Below, one piece after another: positions 1 to 7,945 of a stretch of DNA of 51,850 nt. The translations under genes and the position numbers were made by a program. Position 1 is the first letter of the stretch. Each line of letters opens with the position of its first letter. The stretch is from DTU032 sp964346175 (GTDB lineage: Bacteria; Bacillota; Clostridia; Saccharofermentanales; DTU023): NCBI GenBank assembly GCA_964346175.1, contig CAYFTG010000008.1, positions 1-51,850 on the forward strand, in the 5' to 3' direction. The notes beneath the pieces are model-generated. The model was not told the origin of the DNA. It did not search any database and worked only from the letters and a program-made list of their open reading frames with translations.

Positions 1-1067
1 CGGGCTTGAATCAACTTGCTACAGGGGCTGCCGGTATTGGGGAGCTCTATGCGGGTGCTGCGCAATTTGTTTTGCCGGAACAAAGTCTGAAGATGCGCAC
101 AGCGGAGGAGTGGCGTGCACATTTGGAGGATGATTATGGGGTTACAGTTGCCAGCGAGGCTCAATGGGAGGGGCTCTTGGCGGAGTTGAGTGGGCTTTCT
201 TCTCTGGCGGCGGGATATGTTACTGCGGTCGGGACCCTGCAAGGTACGCTGGCGATGCTAAATAACGAGCAGCAAGGCGTACCTGCTTTGACCTTAGGGT
301 TGGAGCAGCTTTTACCCTTGGCCGGAGGCTTGGCTGAGTTGTCGCAAAATTACGAAAACATCCACAATGGTTTCCTGCTTTTAGTTGACACTGTGAAGGG
401 GACTGCTGCCATGGCGGAGGATCTACCTGCGCTTATGTCAGGGCTCTCTGAGCTTGAAGAAGGCTTAAATTTATTGGCGAGCGAATATGCCGCATTTGAC
501 TCAGGTTTGTCTGAATATACTCAAGGTGTGGCGCAGCTCTTGCCGGTCTTTGACGGGGCAGGGGAGCAAGACGGTCTAATTGCCGGAGCAAGACAGTTGT
601 TGGCAGGTCTCACGGAGCTGGATGGTGGAGCCTCAGATCTGCTAGATGGCCTGAGCGATTATTCCGGAGGAGCGGCCCAATACAAAGCGGGACTTGACAA
701 CTATCTTGATGGAGTCGCAGGACTTTATGATGGATTATGCGAATACCGCACGGAAGGATTCGATGAGTTTGCTTCCGGCTTCGGAACCTATAGCGATGGT
801 TTGCTTGAGTTTAAAGAAGCGACTGCTAACTTGGAGGATGAGTTCCTGAAACAGATCGAGGAAGCGATTTCTGAATACACTGATATGAGCTTTGAACCGC
901 GCTCTTTCGTTTCCGAGAAGAATACGAACGTCGCAGGGGTGCAGTTCGTTTTGCTGACTGAAGCAATCAGTATCCCGGATGACGGAGCAGCTTCGACCTT
1001 TGAACCTGAGGTCGAGGGGGACTTCCTTAGCCGCTTGCGGGCATTGTTTGTAAGTGATGACGAGTAA
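1..1067 (+). CDS. C-terminal part of an MMPL/RND-family transporter with X-Gly heptad repeats (partial)
   Basis: The reading frame is open at the left edge, so this is the 3' part of a longer gene. The visible 350 or so residues are dominated by degenerate seven-residue repeats of the form L-x-x-G (for example AGLTELDGGASDLLDGL), which form long helical or coiled segments. The end has the pattern SFVSEKNTNVAGVQFVLLTE followed by an acidic linker and a basic/hydrophobic tip (FLSRLRALF). From family knowledge, this repeat domain plus an SFVS-KNTNV-VQFV block is typical of the extracytoplasmic C-terminal region of MMPL/RND-like exporters in Clostridia; the repeats alone also occur in YhgE/Pip-type proteins. 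No membrane segment lies in the visible part, so the transporter call is inferred from the tail. It converges on mscL across a strong terminator. Confidence 0.7.
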   Translation, partial: GLNQLATGAAGIGELYAGAAQFVLPEQSLKMRTAEEWRAHLEDDYGVTVASEAQWEGLLAELSGLSSLAAGYVTAVGTLQGTLAMLNNEQQGVPALTLGLEQLLPLAGGLAELSQNYENIHNGFLLLVDTVKGTAAMAEDLPALMSGLSELEEGLNLLASEYAAFDSGLSEYTQGVAQLLPVFDGAGEQDGLIAGARQLLAGLTELDGGASDLLDGLSDYSGGAAQYKAGLDNYLDGVAGLYDGLCEYRTEGFDEFASGFGTYSDGLLEFKEATANLEDEFLKQIEEAISEYTDMSFEPRSFVSEKNTNVAGVQFVLLTEAISIPDDGAASTFEPEVEGDFLSRLRALFVSDDE

Positions 1068-1109
1068 GTTGAATTTCGTGAATTTCGTGCCAGGCACAGA
1101 AGTTGACTT
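1066..1109. repeat. Imperfect copy of the GTGCCAGGCAC repeat
   Basis: Just after the stop codon, AAGTTGAATTTCGTG is followed by a second TTTCGTGCCAGGCACAGAA and AGTTGACTT. It shares the core GTGCCAGGCACAGAA with the perfect palindrome at 1148-1184, so the two are diverged copies about 75 bases apart. Confidence 0.6.
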
Positions 1110-1147
1110 AACGGACATTGTTTTGGGATAAATCTGTTTTAGTCCGA

Positions 1148-1184
1148 CAAGTTGATTTTCGTGCCAGGCACAGAAATCAACTTG
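1148..1184. repeat. Perfect palindromic repeat with GTGCCAGGCAC core
   Basis: Arms CAAGTTGATTT (1148-1158) and AAATCAACTTG (1174-1184) are exact reverse complements. They enclose an inner GTGCC-A-GGCAC hairpin, so the whole unit can fold into one long stem with a small internal mismatch. It has no T-tract and lies between convergent gene ends, like REP-type intergenic repeats. Confidence 0.65.
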
Positions 1185-1215
1185 AGAAAAGCCGGCGCAA
1201 GCGCCGGCTTTTCTC
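1184..1215. terminator. Bidirectional Rho-independent terminator
   Basis: A perfect 15-base stem (1184-1198 with 1201-1215) has a two-base AA loop and a GCCGGCGC core flanked by A-run and T-run. Because the A-run and T-run are symmetric it can work on both strands. It separates the partial transporter gene (+) from mscL (-). Confidence 0.85.
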
Positions 1216-1265
1216 CGGAGTATATTGAAATGAGTAACCATAGGGCTACACCAATCAATCATTAT

Positions 1266-1691
1266 TTATTTGTTTTCTTGTTCTGCTTTCATCAAGTCAC
1301 GGATTTCCTGAAGCAATGCTAGTTCTGTCTCAACAACCTCTTCGACTTCAGCTTCAGCTTCTGCCGCTAAACGGGCTTCGCGTCTCTTGCGCATGTTGTT
1401 CAAACCCTTAACAACGAGAAAGAGGAAGAAGGCGATTAAGAGGAAGCTAATAACTGCTTCTATAACCTGTCCATAGGTAATAGCAACCTCTTCTGTCGTT
1501 GCCGTAGCAGCTGACAGGACTATCTTCAGATTAGCAAAATCTACACCCGCTGTCAGATAACCGATAAGCGGCATCAGTAAGCCATTTACCACACTGTCTA
1601 CGATAGCTTTAAAAGCTAAACCTAGAACAAAACCGATTGCAGCGTCCATCACGCTACCTTGATTGATGAACTCCTTAAATTCTTTCCACAT
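1266..1691 (-). CDS. mscL: Large-conductance mechanosensitive channel MscL
   Basis: The 141-residue protein is a normal length for MscL, a homopentameric membrane channel that opens under membrane tension to release solutes on hypo-osmotic shock. It starts MWKEFKEFINQGSVMDAAIG, the amphipathic N-terminal helix and start of TM1. TM1 is about residues 17-45 and ends in the family motif LLMPLIG; TM2 is about residues 75-96. A charged cytoplasmic helix follows (residues 97-141, with an unusually Glu/Ala-rich run). The start is set by AAGGAGGTCTT just upstream on the minus strand. It lies 61 bases downstream of the small P-loop gene, and the two may be co-transcribed. Confidence 0.95.
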   Translation of the reverse strand: MWKEFKEFINQGSVMDAAIGFVLGLAFKAIVDSVVNGLLMPLIGYLTAGVDFANLKIVLSAATATTEEVAITYGQVIEAVISFLLIAFFLFLVVKGLNNMRKRREARLAAEAEAEVEEVVETELALLQEIRDLMKAEQENK

Positions 1692-1752
1692 AAGACCTCC
1701 TTATACGTGAATGACGTATTAATTCCAAAATTTTTAAAAAGACAGCACTTTG

Positions 1753-2169
1753 TTACTTGCGCATGTACTGCCTTAATTCTTCAGGCAACTCTTCCTGCTC
1801 ACAGCTGACTGCAATAGTGATATGGCTATCAACTGTAGGAGCAAATGCTGCCAAGTTTCTTACAAAAGAGACGAGATGTTCAGGATCATCATCGCCTACA
1901 ACTTTAAAAACACTATCGATATATATATGGCTAATGTCGTAATCTTTCGCATTGAGGCCGGCTAGGAAGGCAACGAGAGTATCATAGCCGCGCACCGGAT
2001 ATTCTGTGATGTCAATTAGACGGATGGAGTGGGGGATCATATGGTCAAGACGACGACCGTGTTCAATAAAAACTATGTTAGAGTTCTCTTTTCTGGATTC
2101 AGCTTCAATTTCCTTCAGCAAGAGCGGGGTCTTTCCCGAGCCCTTGGCTCCTACTATTAATTCAATCAT
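1753..2169 (-). CDS. Small P-loop ATPase-like protein
   Basis: The 138-residue soluble protein has a clear Walker A motif at its N-terminus (GAKGSGKT, residues 7-14). A hydrophobic strand ending in Asp (ISHIYID, about residues 79-85) could be Walker B. The start is supported by GAAAGGAGAATG. Similar-sized P-loop proteins occur in Clostridia without an assigned function; I do not recognise a specific family. It is too short for a complete AAA+ or ABC module and has no membrane segment. It is followed by mscL on the same strand and is divergent from the pyr operon. Function is unknown; nucleotide binding is likely from the motif. Confidence 0.8.
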   Translation of the reverse strand: MIELIVGAKGSGKTPLLLKEIEAESRKENSNIVFIEHGRRLDHMIPHSIRLIDITEYPVRGYDTLVAFLAGLNAKDYDISHIYIDSVFKVVGDDDPEHLVSFVRNLAAFAPTVDSHITIAVSCEQEELPEELRQYMRK

Positions 2170-2204
2170 GTCATTCTCCTTTCATTTGGACCCTATTTCA
2201 TATT

Positions 2205-2233
2205 ATTATACTACTTCAGAGTGCTGAAAAAGC
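2205..2233 (-). promoter_or_regulatory. Possible promoter for the P-loop gene and mscL
   Basis: On the minus strand a perfect TATAAT lies at 2210-2205, about 35 bases upstream of the P-loop start. The -35 region (GCTTTT at the expected spacing) is poor, so this is only a candidate. Confidence 0.4.
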
Positions 2234-2276
2234 ATAGGACTTTTCTGAAAAAAGCTAAAAATCACCAAAACAGTGC

Positions 2277-2305
2277 TTGCAGGAGAGAAGTAAAAGATAT
2301 ATGAT
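2277..2305 (+). promoter_or_regulatory. Candidate pyr operon promoter
   Basis: A weak -35 (TTGCAG, 2277-2282) and a good -10 (TATGAT, 2300-2305) are separated by 17 bases. Transcription would begin near 2312, just ahead of the PyrR-binding loop, which fits a pyr leader. Confidence 0.55.
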
Positions 2306-2310
2306 AGTCT

Positions 2311-2430
2311 GGAACCTATAAAACAGTCCTGTGAGGCTGCTAGGGCGTCAAAATTAAGTATGCGGTATTTCTGGCCGTAAACCCAAACAGATGCTTTGAA
2401 TTCTCCGGGACAAATGCCCGGCTTTTTTTT
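2311..2430 (+). promoter_or_regulatory. PyrR-binding pyr attenuator (leader with intrinsic terminator)
   Basis: The leader contains AGTCCTGTGAGGCT at 2325-2338, a complete match to the PyrR-binding loop consensus ARUCCNGNGAGGYU. It is flanked by CCTA (2315-2318) and TAGG (2341-2344), which can close the anti-antiterminator stem. Downstream, CCGGG (2405-2409) pairs with CCCGG (2417-2421), followed by eight or more T residues: an intrinsic terminator ending just before the pyrR ribosome binding site. From the known mechanism, UMP/UTP-bound PyrR would stabilise the loop and favour termination. Only this one attenuator is seen; the pyrR-pyrB gap is too short for another. Confidence 0.85.
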
Positions 2431-2447
2431 GCCAAAAAGGAGGATCA

Positions 2448-2990
2448 ATGCAGATTAAATCTGTTTTAATGGACAGCACAGCCATGCAACGGGCGCTAAT
2501 GAGGATCGCCCACGAGATCATCGAGAAGAACCGCGGGATTGAAAATCTGGCCTTAGTCGGAATCCAAAGGCGCGGTGTACCCTTGGCCAAGACTCTAGCA
2601 CAAATGATTGCTGAAATAGAGGGCCACAAACCCCTTGAGGGCACTTTAGATATAACCTTCTACCGCGATGACCTGAGTCATCTGACCGGACACCCAACAA
2701 TCAACAGCACTAATTTACCTTTCAATGTCAACAGAATAACCATCGTCCTCGTTGACGACGTACTCTTCACCGGTCGCACAGCTAGAGCTGCAATTGACGC
2801 GATCTTCGATTTGGGCAGACCGGCCAAAATTCAACTGGCAGTCTTAGTTGACCGGGGTCACCGTGAACTGCCGATAAAGCCTGATTATGTGGGCAAAAAC
2901 GTTCCAACCTCATCACGCGAGCAGATCTTGGTTCAGGTGCCGGAATACGACGGGGCAGAGCAAGTCTTGTTAGCTGATCGGAAGGCATAG
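2448..2990 (+). CDS. pyrR: PyrR bifunctional pyr operon regulator / uracil phosphoribosyltransferase
   Basis: The 180-residue protein is the usual PyrR length. In Bacillota PyrR binds pyr leader RNA when loaded with UMP and causes attenuation; many members also convert uracil and PRPP to UMP. The PRPP-binding signature is VDDVLFTGRTARAA (about residues 102-115), close to the canonical VDDVLYTGRT. The N-terminal GIQRRGVPLA and the segment DITFYRDDL are typical. AAAAAGGAGG precedes the ATG closely, and the ribosome binding site directly follows the attenuator T-tract, so read-through controls this gene too. pyrB follows after two bases. Confidence 0.96.
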   Translation: MQIKSVLMDSTAMQRALMRIAHEIIEKNRGIENLALVGIQRRGVPLAKTLAQMIAEIEGHKPLEGTLDITFYRDDLSHLTGHPTINSTNLPFNVNRITIVLVDDVLFTGRTARAAIDAIFDLGRPAKIQLAVLVDRGHRELPIKPDYVGKNVPTSSREQILVQVPEYDGAEQVLLADRKA

Positions 2991-2992
2991 TT

Positions 2993-3928
2993 ATGGAGAA
3001 AATGCTGACAAACAAGGACCTCCTCGGCTTACAGGAAACCAGCAAGGAAGATATTGAACTGATTCTGGACACCGCGGATATGATGCGGCACATTCTGGAT
3101 TCACCCACGAAGAAAACAGCACATCTGGCAGGCAAGTCGGTCGTCTTGTTCTTTTTGGAGAACAGCACACGTACTCGACTTTCCTTTGAAATGTCATGTA
3201 AGTATCTGAGTGCTAATTCCTCTAACATTTCCGGTTCAGGCAGTTCCATACACAAAGGTGAGAATCTCTACGATACAGTTAAGACTATAGATGTTATGGC
3301 AACGGATCTGTTGGTAATGAGACACAATCAAAGCGGGGCTCCGCATATGATAGCTCCTTTGGTCGACGCAAGTGTCATCAATGGCGGCGACGGCATGAAT
3401 GAGCATCCGACACAAGCGCTCCTAGATATGATGACTATCCGCGAACATAAAGGACGGTTGGATGGCCTCCGAGTAGCCATTGCCGGAGATGCACTCCATA
3501 GCAGGGTGGTGCGTTCAAATATATGGGGTTTATCCAAGATGGGAGCTGAGGTCCGGGTAGCGGCGCCGCCAACGATGATGCCGCGTCATCTCGACCACAT
3601 GCCCTGTATAGTCACCCATGATGTGCGGGAGGCCTGCGAAGACGCTGATGTGGTGATGGGCTTGCGCGTCCAAGTGGAACGTCAAAAAAGTGCGCTCTTT
3701 CCCAGTATCCGAGAGTACGCCCATTTTTTCGGCATTGACGAAGAAGTTTTGGCTTGCGCTAAGGAAGACGCCATCATTATGCACCCCGGACCCTGCAATC
3801 ACGGTGTAGAAATGCCTACGTCCATTCACGAGCACGAGCGCTCGGTTATCCATGAACAGGTATCTAACGGAGTAGCAGTGAGGATGGCTGTCTTATACCT
3901 GCTGCAAGCGAGGAGGAATTATCATTGA
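2993..3928 (+). CDS. pyrB: Aspartate carbamoyltransferase catalytic subunit
   Basis: It condenses carbamoyl phosphate with aspartate to carbamoyl aspartate, the first committed pyrimidine step. The protein is 311 residues, the normal catalytic chain length. It contains the carbamoyl phosphate-binding ENSTRTRLSFE, the HPTQALLD motif and the C-terminal HPGP loop. That loop reads MHPGPCNHGVE where most Gram-positive enzymes have MHPGPxNRGVE, so a normally basic Arg is His here. No regulatory pyrI is present, as in other Bacillota. An in-frame ATG at 3002 is an alternative start. Its stop overlaps the pyrC start. Confidence 0.95.
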   Translation: MEKMLTNKDLLGLQETSKEDIELILDTADMMRHILDSPTKKTAHLAGKSVVLFFLENSTRTRLSFEMSCKYLSANSSNISGSGSSIHKGENLYDTVKTIDVMATDLLVMRHNQSGAPHMIAPLVDASVINGGDGMNEHPTQALLDMMTIREHKGRLDGLRVAIAGDALHSRVVRSNIWGLSKMGAEVRVAAPPTMMPRHLDHMPCIVTHDVREACEDADVVMGLRVQVERQKSALFPSIREYAHFFGIDEEVLACAKEDAIIMHPGPCNHGVEMPTSIHEHERSVIHEQVSNGVAVRMAVLYLLQARRNYH

Positions 3929-5223
3929 GAAATAAGTTTAGTCACCTCAACTTAGCTAACTTACTTTTGCGAGATGTGCGCGTGGTCGATCCTTATACAG
4001 GTGTGGACAGAAGGCAGGATCTGGCAGTTAAAGACGGCTACATAGTGGCAGCGAGTGCAGCAGATAATTTGGAAGAAATTTCAGCTGCAGGACTTGTGGT
4101 CTGTCCCGGTCTTACCGATGCCCACGTGCACCTGAGAGAGCCCGGGCAAGAATATAAAGAGGATATAGTGTCGGGGACGAGAGCCGCCGCTCACGGAGGT
4201 ATGGTACAGGTCGCTTGCATGCCGAATACTGCGCCCCCGATTGACAATCCTGCGCTTGTTTCCTATGTAATCGAGCGCGCTGAAACAGCAGGTTACTGTG
4301 AAGTTTTGCCCATTGGGGCCGTAAGCAAAGGTTTGGCAGGTGAAGAGCTGGCCGAAATCGGCCTAATGCGTGAAGCCGGGGCCGTTGCCTTCAGCGATGA
4401 CGGCAAACCGGTGGCCAGTGCGGAAATGATGCGTAAAGCAATGATTTACGCACAAGCCTTTGGCTGCACCGTTCATTCTCACTGTGAGGACTTGAGTTTA
4501 GCGGAAGGCGGCATGATGAATGAGGGCTGGGTATCAACTGAGATGGGCTTATTCGGTATACCCACCTTGGCAGAAGATGTGATGATAGCCCGAGATATAT
4601 TGTTGTCAGAGTATTACGATTGTCCCGTACATATTTGCCATGTCAGCACTGCCGGAGGCGTCGAAATGATTCGCGCTGCCAAACGTAAGGGTCTTAAAGT
4701 GACTGCAGAAACATGTCCGCATTATTTCACCTTTACAGACGCAGAAGTGCGCGGTTTTCGTACTAATTACAAAATGAATCCTCCTTTGCGTAGCGAAGAG
4801 GACCGACTGGCAGTCTTAGAGGGTATCGTCGACGGCAGTCTGGATCTCGTTGTCAGCGACCACGCACCACACCATAGCGATGAAAAAGAAGTGGAGTTTG
4901 CTTTGGCGCTCTTCGGCATCATCGGCTTGGAGACGCTGTGGCCTTTAGTATATTCAGAATTAGTCTTAAGAGGAAAATTGAGCCTCGTAGCCGCCTTGCG
5001 CTTGGTCACTGTTAATCCCCGCCGACTGCTAAAGCAAGAGAAAACGCCTCTTGTAGAAGGGGAGCTTGCAAACCTGATGGTATTCGCAGAGGATGAGCCT
5101 TTTACTTACGATAAATCAAGTACATATAGTAAGGCGCGCAACACACCTTACGACGGTTACGAAATGAACGGTCCGATCAAACTCACCTTGTGGAACGGTC
5201 GCGTCACTTATAGGAGCAAATAA
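3925..5223 (+). CDS. pyrC: Dihydroorotase
   Basis: A class I zinc dihydroorotase (432 residues) that cyclises carbamoyl aspartate to dihydroorotate. Metal-binding motifs are present in order: DAHVHLREPG, MPNT, AFSDDGKPV, HSHCED, HICHVST and the catalytic SDHAPHH. The start is TTG at 3925, overlapping the pyrB stop (TTGA), with GAGGAGGAAT directly upstream, so the two are translationally coupled. This is the Bacillota-type enzyme fixed in the middle of the pyr operon. All catalytic segments look intact. Confidence 0.96.
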   Translation: MRNKFSHLNLANLLLRDVRVVDPYTGVDRRQDLAVKDGYIVAASAADNLEEISAAGLVVCPGLTDAHVHLREPGQEYKEDIVSGTRAAAHGGMVQVACMPNTAPPIDNPALVSYVIERAETAGYCEVLPIGAVSKGLAGEELAEIGLMREAGAVAFSDDGKPVASAEMMRKAMIYAQAFGCTVHSHCEDLSLAEGGMMNEGWVSTEMGLFGIPTLAEDVMIARDILLSEYYDCPVHICHVSTAGGVEMIRAAKRKGLKVTAETCPHYFTFTDAEVRGFRTNYKMNPPLRSEEDRLAVLEGIVDGSLDLVVSDHAPHHSDEKEVEFALALFGIIGLETLWPLVYSELVLRGKLSLVAALRLVTVNPRRLLKQEKTPLVEGELANLMVFAEDEPFTYDKSSTYSKARNTPYDGYEMNGPIKLTLWNGRVTYRSK

Positions 5224-5224
5224 C

Positions 5225-6139
5225 ATGAAAGAACATTCTTTAGATCGACTTCAAACCCGCATCAATGAGATGGAAAACCCTACTTGCCTCGGCTTGGATC
5301 CGAGACCGGAAGTAGTTCCCGGCTTTTTATTTGACGAAAGCGGAGACCTTGAAGAAGGCCTCTACCAATTCGGGAAACGTCTGATCGATGCAACAGCGGA
5401 TTTGCTGCCGGCGGTTAAGCCGCAGTTTGCCTATTACGAAGCTTGCGGTATCCCCGGTTTGCTGGCCGTGCAAAGGACCATGAGCTACGCCCGCGAAAAA
5501 GGCATGCTCGTCATAGCTGATGCCAAGCGCGGTGATATTGGCTCTACTAGCGAAGCCTACGCTAAAGCCTTTCTGGGAGAGACCGGCATGTCAGGCAAAA
5601 AGTTTAGAGCTTTTCCCGCCGATGTAGTCACCGTACAACCTTACACAGGTTGGGACGGCGTTAAACCCTTCCTCGACACGGCTGTTGCGCACGAAAAAGC
5701 ACTCTTTTTGCTCTGTCGCACATCCAATCCTTCAGCCAAAGACTTGCAGGATCTCGAGTTGACGAGCGGAAGCGCCGTAGTGGAGGAACTCGCAAACTTG
5801 ATCAGAGACTGGGGGAAGCCGTATGTGACTCCGACCTATGATCTCTCAGCCCTAGGAGCTGTAGTCGGGGCAACTTATCCGTCAGAAGCTGCACATTTGC
5901 GGAAGCTGATGCCGCAAACCTTTTTCTTAGTACCCGGCTACGGTGCACAGGGTGCGGGAGCAGAAGATGCTGTGGCAGGTTTCCGTAGCGACAATAGTGG
6001 CTGCGTGGTCAATGCCTCACGCAGCATAGCCATGGCCTATAAAAAATTCGACATGCCTGTCGAAGACTTCGCAGAGGCTGCCAGGCTCGAGGTAGTGGAG
6101 ATGAAAGAAAAGCTCAACGCAGCTCTGGCTCGCAGGTAA
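5225..6139 (+). CDS. pyrF: Orotidine 5'-phosphate decarboxylase (type 2)
   Basis: It decarboxylates OMP to UMP. The 304-residue length and the motif ADAKRGDIGSTSEAYAKAF identify the long type-2 PyrF subfamily (about 270-310 residues) rather than the 230-residue type. The DAKRGD segment holds the catalytic Lys-Asp pair. The NPSAKDLQDL and PGYGAQG segments are also typical. AGGAG overlaps the end of pyrC, and one base separates the genes, so it is translationally coupled. It lies ahead of the DHODase genes, a common clostridial order. Confidence 0.95.
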   Translation: MKEHSLDRLQTRINEMENPTCLGLDPRPEVVPGFLFDESGDLEEGLYQFGKRLIDATADLLPAVKPQFAYYEACGIPGLLAVQRTMSYAREKGMLVIADAKRGDIGSTSEAYAKAFLGETGMSGKKFRAFPADVVTVQPYTGWDGVKPFLDTAVAHEKALFLLCRTSNPSAKDLQDLELTSGSAVVEELANLIRDWGKPYVTPTYDLSALGAVVGATYPSEAAHLRKLMPQTFFLVPGYGAQGAGAEDAVAGFRSDNSGCVVNASRSIAMAYKKFDMPVEDFAEAARLEVVEMKEKLNAALARR

Positions 6140-6175
6140 ACCGCCGACTCTTCGGCACGAAAAAAGGAAGTAGAC

Positions 6176-6973
6176 ATGAGCTCATTAGAACACAATCTCG
6201 TTTTGGAAGAAAAAAAAGAAGTATCTCGCGACACTTACGTTCTGACTTTTTCCACACAAAATATTCCGCAAGCACAGCCAGGCCAGTTCTTTAACTTGGC
6301 TACGCCCTACTATTTACGTCGCCCGCTCGGCGTGCTGCGTCAAAGTGCAGATAGTATCAGTTTTGGTATTAAGGTAGTAGGGAAAGGGACCCAAGCATTG
6401 TCGCAGCTGCGTCCGGGCGAGCATATTTCTGCGCTCGGCCCCTTAGGTCGTGGCTATGATCTGCGGAGAGTAGAGGAGGACAGTACTGTCATGCTGGTCG
6501 GTGGTGGTACAGGCGTTTTCCCGCTCTTATATATGGCGCAGAGGGCAGATGAGGGAGCTTATACTCAAAAGATCTGCCAGATTTATGGCTTTCGTTCTCC
6601 GGAGGATAGCTTTCTGATCAATGAAGCTAGGTCGCTTTGCACCGATACAATAATGGCCAGCGACAGTGGCGGTCTGGATTTGCATGGAAACGCGGTAGCG
6701 GCATTAGAAGTTAGGCTGGCGAGTCTTAACGAAGTTCCTGCGGCAATTTTTACTTGCGGACCTGAGCCGTTGATGAAGGGGGTCATAGCTGTCTGCAAGC
6801 GCGAGGGCATTCCCGTGCAGGCTTCTTTAGAGACTAGAATGGGCTGCGGTACAGGCCTTTGCCGAGGTTGTTCTGTGGATTTGATTGACGAAAAGGCAGC
6901 GACGGGTTTCCGTAGAGTGCGTTGTTGTACAGAAGGCCCGGTTTTCCCGGGTGAAGCCATCATCTGGCGTTAA
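6176..6973 (+). CDS. pyrK: Dihydroorotate dehydrogenase B, electron transfer subunit
   Basis: PyrK passes electrons from the PyrD flavin to NAD+ through a 2Fe-2S cluster and FAD. The 265-residue chain has an FAD-binding N-terminal barrel (RRPLGVLR about residues 45-52), a nucleotide-binding GGGTGVFPL and a C-terminal iron-sulfur site. In that site, MGCGTGLCRGCSVD gives three clustered Cys and the later RCCTEGPVF supplies the fourth. AAAAAAGGAAG lies upstream of the ATG. Paired with pyrD eleven bases downstream, it marks this as an NAD-linked class 1B enzyme. Confidence 0.95.
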   Translation: MSSLEHNLVLEEKKEVSRDTYVLTFSTQNIPQAQPGQFFNLATPYYLRRPLGVLRQSADSISFGIKVVGKGTQALSQLRPGEHISALGPLGRGYDLRRVEEDSTVMLVGGGTGVFPLLYMAQRADEGAYTQKICQIYGFRSPEDSFLINEARSLCTDTIMASDSGGLDLHGNAVAALEVRLASLNEVPAAIFTCGPEPLMKGVIAVCKREGIPVQASLETRMGCGTGLCRGCSVDLIDEKAATGFRRVRCCTEGPVFPGEAIIWR

Positions 6974-6984
6974 GGAGAGCAGAC

Positions 6985-7899
6985 ATGATAGAAACAAATG
7001 TAAGTGTCGGTGCAGTAGATTTAGCCAATCCTGTTCTACCTGCCTCGGGTTGTTTCGGCTACGGTTTTGAGATGGCGCGACATTACGATATGACTGCTTT
7101 GGGCGGCATTGTGTCGAAGGCAGTCACTCTGGAAGCTCGCCTCGGTAATGATATGCTGCGCATCGCTGAGACTCCTTCCGGTCTCTTAAATGCTATCGGT
7201 TTGGAAAATCCCGGTGTTGATACCTTTATGAAGGTCTTACTGCCGCAGCTGAAGCGCTTTAAATTGCCGATTATTGTGAACTTGGCCGGCAAGCAGTTCT
7301 CTGATTATGTGAGCCTTGCCGAGCAAATGGAGGATTCGGCAATCGTCGCATTGGAGCTGAATTTGTCCTGCCCCAACGTGAAAAGCGGCTGCATGAGCAT
7401 CGGCAGCGATCCGCGGGAAGTGGAACGTCTTGTTGCAGCTGTGCGCAAAGTAAGTGAGAAAGATTTGTGGGTGAAATTAACACCGAACGTTAGTGATATA
7501 AGGGAGATAGCTGTGGCAGCGGAGGACGGAGGTGCGGATGCGTTGTCACTTATTAATACTCTGGTTGGCTTGATGGTTGACATAAAAACGAGACGTCCCG
7601 TTCTGAAAAATAATACGGGCGGTCTGTCGGGACCCGCCATTCTGCCCGTTGCTTTGCGAATGGTGAGTCAGTGTTATCAAGCTGTCTCTATACCCTTGGT
7701 CGGAATGGGTGGCATCGCCTCAGCAGAGGATGCTATAGCTATGATGATGGCTGGTGCCAGCGCAGTACAAGTCGGCAGCAGCAACTTGGTGAACCCGGGT
7801 CTGATTTTCTCGCTCGCTTCACAAATGCAGGACTTGGCTGAGGAACTGGGCTTTTCATCTCTGGCTGAGGTGACAGGCAGCTTGGACCTGTGGCAGTAA
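6985..7899 (+). CDS. pyrD: Dihydroorotate dehydrogenase B, catalytic subunit
   Basis: An FMN-dependent enzyme that oxidises dihydroorotate to orotate with PyrK as partner. The 304 residues fit the class 1B catalytic subunit. Features include the N-terminal NPVLPASGCFGYG, the active-site loop NLSCPNVKSG with the catalytic Cys, the FMN-binding NNTGGLSGPAI, and the phosphate-binding GMGGIASAEDA plus AGASAVQVGS. The start ATG has TTAAGGAGAG upstream. The catalytic Cys shows it is the class 1 type rather than the quinone-linked class 2 (Ser). Confidence 0.96.
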   Translation: MIETNVSVGAVDLANPVLPASGCFGYGFEMARHYDMTALGGIVSKAVTLEARLGNDMLRIAETPSGLLNAIGLENPGVDTFMKVLLPQLKRFKLPIIVNLAGKQFSDYVSLAEQMEDSAIVALELNLSCPNVKSGCMSIGSDPREVERLVAAVRKVSEKDLWVKLTPNVSDIREIAVAAEDGGADALSLINTLVGLMVDIKTRRPVLKNNTGGLSGPAILPVALRMVSQCYQAVSIPLVGMGGIASAEDAIAMMMAGASAVQVGSSNLVNPGLIFSLASQMQDLAEELGFSSLAEVTGSLDLWQ

Positions 7900-7945
7900 G
7901 CAATGCAGAAACAAACACAGTTTGAAAATTTGAAAGGAAATTACG

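Noticed and set aside
735..1262. Minus-strand 175-residue frame across the transporter end and the repeats
   Set aside because: It runs through the palindromic repeats and the terminator and antisense to the transporter, which no real gene would do here.
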